From NCBI RefSeq assembly GCF_000384475.1, contig NZ_ARWB01000001.1, forward strand, positions 1,778,176 through 1,842,175: a DNA stretch of 64,000 nucleotides. Direction: 5' to 3'. Shown one piece after another: positions 58,509 through 64,000 of this stretch; positions within the stretch are counted from its first letter, which is position 1; every line of letters starts with the position of its first letter. The translations under genes and the position numbers were made by a program. The stretch comes from Methylopila sp. M107 (GTDB lineage Bacteria; Pseudomonadota; Alphaproteobacteria; Rhizobiales; Methylopilaceae). The notes under the pieces were generated by a model. That model did no database searches. It had not been told where the DNA came from and worked only from the letters and a program-made list of their open reading frames with translations.

Positions 58509-60074
58509 GTGGACATGTTCGAACTCCCGGCGAGCGGCCCGCTCGACCGACGATCGAACGGGACGTCCGAGCGCCGCCGCCTCGTGACCCAGCAGGTCCG
58601 CGCGGCGCGGCAATCGCTGACGTCCGGACCGGGCTCGCGCGCCGAATTCGACGCCGACCTCGCCCGGATCTACGTCCAGAACCGGCTTGCGGCCGTGCCC
58701 GTCATCCTCGCGCTCGCGGTGGTCATCGCCGGCGCGTCGCTGTTCTGGTTCTCGCCGCAGCTTGCGATCGCATGGCTGGTCACGGCTCTGGTCGGGCATG
58801 CGCTCGTCGTCTTCTCCATCCGCAATTTTGCGATCGAGGAGACCGATTCCAAGTCCGTCGAGCGCTGGACGCGCCGTTTCGTGGCGGCCGAAGCCCTGAA
58901 TGGCCTCGCCTGGTCGTCGATCGTGGTGATGATCGAGCTCTCCGGCGGGGCGGCGCCCGCGCCCGAGATCATGTCGCTGTTCGTGACGCTGATCGGGGTC
59001 GCGGTCGCCACGATGCTGGCCGCGACTGCGCCGGCCGCGGCGGCGGCCGCGACGCTCTCCATCACGGCGGTGGTGGTAACAACCTACAGCCTCAAAGGAG
59101 GCGTCGCCGCGAACGCGGTCGCGGCCATGACGATCGGCGCGCAGGTCTATTTCCTGCTGCTCGCCCAGAGGCTGCACCGCGCGGCCCGCGAGACGCTGGA
59201 ATATCGGGCCGAGAAGGACGCGCTGATCGGGGAGCTCGAACAGGCCAAGGCGAACTCCGACGAGGCCCGCCGCCGCGCCGAAGAGGCCAATCTCGCGAAA
59301 TCCCGCTTCCTTGCGACGATGAGCCACGAGTTGCGTACGCCGCTCAACGCCATCCTCGGCTTCTCGGAGGTGATGAAGGCCGAAATTCTCGGCGCGCACG
59401 CCGTGCCGACCTACAAGGAATATGCCGGCGACATTCACCAGAGCGGCCAGCACCTGCTCGACCTGATCAACGAAATCCTCGACCTGTCGCGCATCGAGGC
59501 CGGCCGCTACGAGATGAACGAGGAGGCGCTCCGCCTCGCTTTCATCGTCGAGGATTGCCACCATCTCCTGAAGCTTCGCGCGAAGAAGCGCGGCATCACG
59601 ATCCGCGAGCTGTCCGAGACGGGCCTGCCGCCCGTCTGGGCCGACGAACGCGCGATGCGGCAGGTGGTGCTGAACCTGCTGTCGAACGCCATCAAGTTTA
59701 CGCCGCAGGGCGGCGAGATCCGCCTGAAGCTCGGCTGGACGGCCTCCGGCGGCCAGTATGTCTCGGTGGCCGACAATGGGCCGGGCATTCCGGAAGACGA
59801 GATCCCGATGGTGCTGGCCTCGTTCGGTCAGGGCACGCTCGCGATCAAGACGGCCGAACAGGGGGCCGGCCTCGGCCTTCCGATCGTGAAGGGCCTGATC
59901 GACCTGCACGGCGGCTCGTTCTCGCTGAAGAGCAAGTTGCGCGAAGGCACGGAAGTGGTCGTGACGCTGCCGGCGTCGCGCGTGATGAGCGCCCTCGCGC
60001 CCGAGCGTAGCCCCGGCTCCCCGGCCCGCGAGCGCGCCGAAACGCCGGGCGCGGCGCTGCAGAGAACGGCTTGA
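58509..60074 (+). CDS. Sensor histidine kinase, PdhS/DivJ-like
   Basis: 521 residues. A cytoplasmic N-terminus (1-60), then about six membrane helices (62-215), a coiled linker (about 225-265) and the kinase core. HisKA has H273 in MSHELRTPLNAILGFSE, HATPase has NLLSNAIKFT, DNGPGIPEDE and GAGLGLPIV. The HELRTPLNAILGFSE box is that of PdhS/DivJ/PleC cell-cycle kinases. GTG 58509 is used; ATG 58515 is possible. Its partner is probably DivK or another orphan regulator elsewhere. Confidence 0.92.
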   Translation: MDMFELPASGPLDRRSNGTSERRRLVTQQVRAARQSLTSGPGSRAEFDADLARIYVQNRLAAVPVILALAVVIAGASLFWFSPQLAIAWLVTALVGHALVVFSIRNFAIEETDSKSVERWTRRFVAAEALNGLAWSSIVVMIELSGGAAPAPEIMSLFVTLIGVAVATMLAATAPAAAAAATLSITAVVVTTYSLKGGVAANAVAAMTIGAQVYFLLLAQRLHRAARETLEYRAEKDALIGELEQAKANSDEARRRAEEANLAKSRFLATMSHELRTPLNAILGFSEVMKAEILGAHAVPTYKEYAGDIHQSGQHLLDLINEILDLSRIEAGRYEMNEEALRLAFIVEDCHHLLKLRAKKRGITIRELSETGLPPVWADERAMRQVVLNLLSNAIKFTPQGGEIRLKLGWTASGGQYVSVADNGPGIPEDEIPMVLASFGQGTLAIKTAEQGAGLGLPIVKGLIDLHGGSFSLKSKLREGTEVVVTLPASRVMSALAPERSPGSPARERAETPGAALQRTA

Positions 60075-60078
60075 AGCG

Positions 60079-61122
60079 TTAGTCCCGGTTCGAGACCGCG
60101 GCTTCCGCGAACGTCGCCATGCCGCCGTGGCAGGCGGCGGCGGCGCGGATCGCAGCGACCGCGAGCGCGCCGCCGGAGCCCTCGCCCAGCCGCATCCCGA
60201 GATCGAGCAGCGGCTTCATCTCCAGACGCTTCAGCAGCCGACCGTGAGCCTGCTCGGCCGATTTGTGGCCCGCCACGCAATGATCGAGCGCGCTGGCGTC
60301 GAGCGCGTGTAGCACCGCCGCAGCCGCAGTCGCGACGAAGCCGTCGAGCACGACAGGCACACGCTCGATGCGCGCGGCGATGATCGCGCCCGCAATGGCT
60401 GCAAGCTCCCGGCCGCCGAGCCGCCTCAGCGCCTCCAGCGGATCGTCGAGATGCGCGCGGTGGAGATCGTGCGCGGCCGCGACGGCGGCGATCTTGCGCG
60501 CGACCGTCTCGTCGTCGGCCGCCGCGCCCCGCCCGACCCAGTCCTTCGCCTCGCCGCCGAACAGCGCATGCGACAGCGCCGCCGCCACGGTGGTGTTGCC
60601 GATCCCCATCTCGCCGACGACCAGAAGGTCGATCCCGCCGGCGATCGCCTCCATGCCATAGGCCATGGTGGCGGCGCATTCCGCCTCGCTCATCGCGGGT
60701 TCCAGCGTGATGTCCGGCGTCGGACGCTCGGTCGCGAGATCAAACACCTTGAGACCGATGTCGAAGGTCGAGCAGATCTGGTTGATCGCCGCGCCGCCCT
60801 TGGCGAAGGTGTCGAGCATCTGGCGCGTGACGCTCGCCGGGAACGGCGAGACGCCCCGGTCGACGACGCCATGCGAGCCGGCGAAGATCGCGACCAGCGG
60901 CTTCGCCACCGTCGGCCTCGCCTTGCCCTGCCAGGTCGCCAGCCATTCGGCGACGTCTTCGAGCCGCCCGAGGGCGCCGGCAGGCTTCACCAGCTCCACG
61001 TTGCGGGCGCGGACGGCGGCGGCGGCCTCGCGGTCCGGCGCCGGCAGGCGCGCGAGCAAAGCGCGGATGTCGTCGAAGGGCAGGCCGCTCGGCGGTCGGA
61101 CGGCTTCTGGGCTGGACGCCAT
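60079..61122 (-). CDS. cobT: Nicotinate-nucleotide--dimethylbenzimidazole phosphoribosyltransferase
   Basis: 347 residues, the CobT enzyme of the cobalamin lower-ligand pathway. Typical motifs: VAIFAGSHGVVDRGVSPFP, EMGIGNTTVAAALS, and the C-terminal LGMRLGEGSGGALA with the catalytic Glu. The ATG at 61122 matches family starts; the frame is open to 61305. It is convergent with the PdhS-like kinase and divergent from cobS. No cobalamin riboswitch was seen in the 155-bp gap between cobT and cobS. Confidence 0.97.
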   Translation of the reverse strand: MASSPEAVRPPSGLPFDDIRALLARLPAPDREAAAAVRARNVELVKPAGALGRLEDVAEWLATWQGKARPTVAKPLVAIFAGSHGVVDRGVSPFPASVTRQMLDTFAKGGAAINQICSTFDIGLKVFDLATERPTPDITLEPAMSEAECAATMAYGMEAIAGGIDLLVVGEMGIGNTTVAAALSHALFGGEAKDWVGRGAAADDETVARKIAAVAAAHDLHRAHLDDPLEALRRLGGRELAAIAGAIIAARIERVPVVLDGFVATAAAAVLHALDASALDHCVAGHKSAEQAHGRLLKRLEMKPLLDLGMRLGEGSGGALAVAAIRAAAACHGGMATFAEAAVSNRD

Positions 61123-61277
61123 GGATTTCCCGGCACGGATTGAACGTTCGCGCTGCGGGATAGCCGAAGCTGCGGCCGAGGCCAAGGAGTCAACTCGGGC
61201 ATCTGGGTCGGCGAATACAGGCGCCGAGGCGATCCGCCGTGCTAGGGATCGCCGTCCGACGCCGCATGGGAGATCGC

Positions 61278-62132
61278 GTGACCGACGAAGCGCCTGCGCC
61301 CTCACAGTCCCCGGCCGAAAGCCGCTCGGTGATGGCGGGCACGCGCAACGCCGCGGCCGACGCCGTTCGCTTTTTTACGCGGCTGCCCGTTCCAAAGCGT
61401 TGGACAAACCTCGGAGCGGCCCCGAGCGCCGGCGCCGAAAACGGCGTAGCGGCACGAGCGCCGCAGGACGGCCTGGCGGTCGCGAGCCCGCTCGCCGGCG
61501 TGCTGCTCGGGCTTCTCGCCGGCGCAGCGCTTACCCTGTCGCTCGCGGCGGGCCTGCCGCCGCTGCCGGCGGCGGTCTTCGCCACGATCGTCGCGGTCGC
61601 GGCGAGCGGCGCGCTCCACCTTGACGGCCTCGCCGACGTCGCAGACAGCCTAGGCGGCTCGACGCGCGAGAAGCGGCTCGAGATCATGCGCGACAGCCGC
61701 CTCGGGACCTTTGGAGGCGCCGCGCTCATGCTGGCGCTCGGGCTGCGTGTGGCGCTTGTAGCCGCGCTTGTCGGGCGGCTCGGCGCGGGCGAGGCGACGC
61801 TCGCGCTGATCGCCGCGGCCGCCATCGCCCGCCCCCTCGCCTTCCTGCCGGCGATCACGCTTGAGCCGGCGCGGCCGGACGGGCTCGGCGCATTGCTGCG
61901 GCCCTCCGCGACGTGCGTCGCGATCGGGCTGCTGGCCGGCGCCGCCGTCGCTCTGGCGAGCGCGGGGCTTGCGATGGGAGTGGCCGCGATCGCGCTCGCG
62001 GGCGCGTCGGCGGTCGCGATCGCGGCCGTCGCGCGCCAAAAGTTCGGCGGGTACACGGGCGACGTCTGCGGCGCGAGCGCCGAAGTCGCGGAACTCGCCG
62101 CGCTGACCGGACTGCTCGCAGCCGCTGTCTGA
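61278..62132 (+). CDS. cobS: Adenosylcobinamide-GDP ribazoletransferase
   Basis: 284 residues, a membrane enzyme joining alpha-ribazole to adenosylcobinamide-GDP. Key segments: HLDGLADVADSLGG (about 122-135), RLEIMRDSRLGTFGGAALML and KFGGYTGDVCGASAEVAELA. About six helices. The GTG at 61278 has GGGAG at good spacing; ATG 61266 is the alternative. The first 20 residues are hydrophilic. It forms the last step of cobalamin assembly with cobT. Confidence 0.95.
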   Translation: MTDEAPAPSQSPAESRSVMAGTRNAAADAVRFFTRLPVPKRWTNLGAAPSAGAENGVAARAPQDGLAVASPLAGVLLGLLAGAALTLSLAAGLPPLPAAVFATIVAVAASGALHLDGLADVADSLGGSTREKRLEIMRDSRLGTFGGAALMLALGLRVALVAALVGRLGAGEATLALIAAAAIARPLAFLPAITLEPARPDGLGALLRPSATCVAIGLLAGAAVALASAGLAMGVAAIALAGASAVAIAAVARQKFGGYTGDVCGASAEVAELAALTGLLAAAV

Positions 62133-62181
62133 CTCGATCGTCCTGTTGCGCGATGCCTCCGGCTTTGCCACATCTGCGCGC

Positions 62182-62391
62182 ATGGCGTCGCGTCCGATCA
62201 AATCCCCTTGCGTACAAGTCTGCGTTGTCGACCCGGCCAACGGCTGGTGCGAGGGTTGCTACCGCACGCTCGCCGAGATCGGCGGGTGGATGCGGTATTC
62301 CGACGCCGAGCGGGACCGCGTGATCGCGACCCTCGGCGCCCGTCGTCGCGTCGTCCGCGACGGGCCTCCTCGCCGGGAGAGCGACGAATGA
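62182..62391 (+). CDS. DUF1289 family protein
   Basis: 69 residues. The family pattern is clear: SPCVQVCVVDPANGWCEGCY then RTLAEIGGWMRYSDAERDRV, with four cysteines that may bind an Fe-S cluster or zinc. The ATG at 62182 gives a usual start; the frame is open further up. It overlaps the next gene by 4 bp (ATGA). Confidence 0.88.
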   Translation: MASRPIKSPCVQVCVVDPANGWCEGCYRTLAEIGGWMRYSDAERDRVIATLGARRRVVRDGPPRRESDE

Positions 62392-62681
62392 GCCGGACGT
62401 CCGAAATCCTCGTCGCGGTCATTCTCGCCGCGATCGTCACCTTCGTGATCGCCGACCTCGCGGGCGGCATGGGAACGTTTCCGAACGAACGCTGGGCCGC
62501 GGCGATCGCGATGATCTGCCTGGCGGTCTGGATCGGGCCCGGCGCGCTGCGCCGCTATTCGGGCAACGCCAGCGGGGCTCTGAAGGCCGTTGCGCTGTGG
62601 CTGCTGATCGTGACCGCGATCGCGCTGCTCTACGTCTACGGCAAGGAGTTTCTGGTCTCGATCGGCGTCAACGTGCCTTAG
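62388..62681 (+). CDS. Short membrane protein resembling the N-terminus of TIGR02281 proteases
   Basis: 97 residues with three hydrophobic segments (about 7-26, 38-52 and 66-86). Its sequence (ALWLLIVTAIALLYVYGKEF) and its position after DUF1289 are those of the membrane part of TIGR02281 aspartic proteases, which continue for about 130 more residues with a DTGA motif. Here a stop follows at once and a palindromic element begins 25 bp later. The protease part is absent, so it is probably a truncated or reduced form. Confidence 0.6.
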   Translation: MSRTSEILVAVILAAIVTFVIADLAGGMGTFPNERWAAAIAMICLAVWIGPGALRRYSGNASGALKAVALWLLIVTAIALLYVYGKEFLVSIGVNVP

Positions 62682-62705
62682 GCGGAAACCGGCTCAAGCG
62701 AAACC

Positions 62706-62816
62706 GTCATCCCGGCCGGCAGGGCCGGGATCCAGATACGCCACCGTCTCCGTCTTGCCCGAAAATGTTTGTGTTTCTGGATTGCGGCCTTCCGCTGCGC
62801 TTCAGCCGGCAAGACG
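62706..62816. repeat. Palindromic element, mixed arms
   Basis: Left arm GTCATCCCGGCCGGCAGGGC (then CGGGATCCAG), right arm TCTGGATTGCGGCCTTCCGC (then TGCGCTTCAGCC). The right arm resembles the inverted left arm of 49983-50090. It sits just past the truncated membrane gene. Confidence 0.75.
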
Positions 62817-62841
62817 TGCTCGCACCATCTGGTGTCACGCG

Positions 62842-63693
62842 CTACGCCGACGCGCTGTACAGCAGCCCGGCGAAAAAATACGTCGAGACCGCCGCGAGGA
62901 AGAGGCCGAAGCCGATCTCGAGCTTGCGCTTGGTCAGGCGGTGCGCGATCGCGACGCCGAGCGGCGCCGTCAGCGTCGAGACCGGCGCCATCAAAGCGAT
63001 GCCGATCAGCGAGACGAAGCCGAGCGACAGCGGCGGCAGGCCCGCCTGGTGCGGCAGCCCGGCGATCACGAACGAGATCGCCCCGGGAATGGAGATGATC
63101 GCGCCGAGCCCCGCCGAGGTCGCGATCGCCTGATGGATCGGCCGGTTGTGCAAGGTCATGATCAGGCTGCCATAAGTGCCGCCGCCGATCCCCATCAGCG
63201 CCGAGATGACGCCGATGAACAGGCCGTAAGCCGCCATGCCGGCCTTGCCCGGCAGGTCGCTCGAGATCGTCCAGCTCGCTTTCGCGAACAGCATGCGCGC
63301 TGCCATGAACAGCGCGAAGCAGGCGAAAATCCCCTTCAGCCATTCCGATCGGAACAGAGACGCGGCCGCTGCTCCGGCAATGCACCCCACGACGACGCCG
63401 GGCGCCCAGGCCTTCAGCGCCGCCATGTCGACCGCGCCGCGCGCGCGGTGGGCCTGGAACGAGCGCAGCGACGTCGGGATGATGATCGCGAGCGAGGTGC
63501 CAACCGCGAGCTGCATCTCGTAGCCCTTGGCCGCGCCGAGATGTTCGAAAAGCGAGGCCAGCACCGGCACGATCACCGCGCCGCCGCCGACGCCGAACAG
63601 GCCGGCGAGCACGCCCGTGATCACGCCCGCGACGATCAGCCCAGCGCCGAGCGACATGAGTTCGCCCATGGGAATCGACGCGAACGCATCCAT
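62842..63693 (-). CDS. TauE/SafE family sulfite/anion exporter
   Basis: 283 residues with about eight membrane helices. The TauE/SafE repeats are seen as GLFGVGGGAVIVPVLAS (about 32-48) and LMGIGGGTYGSLIM (about 165-178), and QLAVGTSLAII and AIATSAGLGAI mark the second motif. It probably exports a sulfonate- or sulfite-like anion. The substrate cannot be told. The ATG at 63693 has a weak site. Confidence 0.92.
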   Translation of the reverse strand: MDAFASIPMGELMSLGAGLIVAGVITGVLAGLFGVGGGAVIVPVLASLFEHLGAAKGYEMQLAVGTSLAIIIPTSLRSFQAHRARGAVDMAALKAWAPGVVVGCIAGAAAASLFRSEWLKGIFACFALFMAARMLFAKASWTISSDLPGKAGMAAYGLFIGVISALMGIGGGTYGSLIMTLHNRPIHQAIATSAGLGAIISIPGAISFVIAGLPHQAGLPPLSLGFVSLIGIALMAPVSTLTAPLGVAIAHRLTKRKLEIGFGLFLAAVSTYFFAGLLYSASA

Positions 63694-63726
63694 GACGGGC
63701 GAGGCTCCGGCGGTTGCGGCGGCCGA

Positions 63727-64000
63727 TCAGGCGGCGACCGCGTCCGCCCGCACAAAGCTGTGATCGCCGATCAGGTCAAGCGCGCGGACCAGCACGTCGA
63801 GGCTTGCGGATTCGCGGGGAGCCTGCTCGCTCAACAGACGCCGGAAGGCGCGCACGCCGGGCCGTCCCTGGAACAGGCCGAGCATGTGCCGCGTGAAGTT
63901 CGACAGCCGCCCTCCCCGCGCGAGATGCGCCTCGATCGCCGGGAACAGGCTCTCGACGGCGGCCCGCGCGGTGTCGTGCGGGGCCGGCGCGCCGAAGACC
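63727..64000 (-). CDS. dusA: tRNA-dihydrouridine synthase A, C-terminal part (N-terminus off window)
   Basis: 91 codons to the stop at 63729-63727 are visible; the rest lies beyond the right edge. The C-terminal DusA motif is clear: LSNFTRHMLGLFQGRPGVRAF, followed by RRLLSEQAP. DusA reduces U20/U20a in tRNA using FMN. It is upstream of the TauE gene on the same strand with 33 bp between. Confidence 0.85.
   Translation of the reverse strand, partial: VFGAPAPHDTARAAVESLFPAIEAHLARGGRLSNFTRHMLGLFQGRPGVRAFRRLLSEQAPRESASLDVLVRALDLIGDHSFVRADAVAA

Noticed and set aside
61123-61277. Cobalamin riboswitch between cobT and cobS
   Set aside because: The gap is only 155 bp and no B12-box-like sequence could be seen.
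1-64000. CRISPR arrays, tRNA or rRNA genes, IS transposases
   Set aside because: Both strands were read for regular direct repeats, tRNA-like cloverleaf ends and transposase motifs; none was recognised. A tRNA scan would settle the RNA part.

Overview
The window reads as a chromosomal segment of a very GC-rich alphaproteobacterium of the order Hyphomicrobiales (Rhizobiales). The evidence is the gene content: DUF3126, DUF1289, DUF1236 and BTLCP-type transglutaminase-like proteins, a ccmIEFH operon, a PdhS/DivJ-like kinase, FeuP/FeuQ-like regulators, and a complete gene transfer agent (GTA) cluster of the Rhodobacter capsulatus type. Genes are dense on both strands. No tRNA, rRNA, CRISPR array, transposase or integrase was seen. 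The genus cannot be fixed from the sequence alone.

Layout. 1-11 kb: a PAP2 acid phosphatase cut by the left edge, yidD, thrS, a DUF486 protein, a CBS-domain protein, a rhomboid protease, PAS and PilZ proteins, a secreted transglutaminase-like peptidase, a gamma carbonic anhydrase, a Tat-exported PhoD phosphatase and two small proteins. 11-20 kb, minus strand: cytochrome c maturation genes ccmI-ccmE-ccmF-ccmH, then degP and an OmpR-type regulator/kinase pair. 19.7-22.6 kb: two FAD proteins that look like reduced SoxB and SoxA. 22.6-25.7 kb: a FeuP/FeuQ-like two-component system behind a PepSY protein and a membrane protein.

25.8-48.3 kb, minus strand: the GTA. Transcription runs from the small and large terminase (48.3-46.6 kb) through portal, prohead protease, capsid, connectors, tail tube, two tail assembly chaperones, tape measure, DUF2460, DUF2163, NlpC/P60 and the 1309-residue hub/host-specificity protein to a DUF2793 protein with a glycine-rich tip. 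It is followed by what looks like a lysis module: a TIGR02594 lysin, a holin-like protein and a spanin-like coiled-coil membrane protein. The two chaperone frames overlap at a CCCTTTC heptamer, and the second frame has no start codon of its own, which points to programmed -1 frameshifting as in lambda G/GT. Two islands foreign to the GTA interrupt it: three DUF1236 genes between terminase and portal, and an HxlR regulator with a membrane protein between portal and protease.

48.6-64 kb: small secreted cysteine-containing proteins, a LuxR-type regulator, mrp, mobA, an amino-acid ABC importer (binding protein and two permeases, no ATPase), an ECF sigma/anti-sigma/CpxP-like set with an EF-hand protein, a uracil-DNA glycosylase, a PdhS-like kinase, cobT/cobS, DUF1289, a short membrane protein, a TauE/SafE transporter and the C-terminus of dusA at the right edge.

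Two repeat classes stand out. Palindromic elements (TCATCCCC/GGGGATGA, TTGTCCCGG/CCGGGACAA and CTCTCCCC/GGGGAGAG types) fill many gaps and in places supply coding sequence, for example the start of ccmH and the N-terminal part of the NlpC/P60 gene. A 79-bp promoter-like module with a palindrome over its -35 box occurs twice, 6 kb apart, with no obvious gene just downstream.
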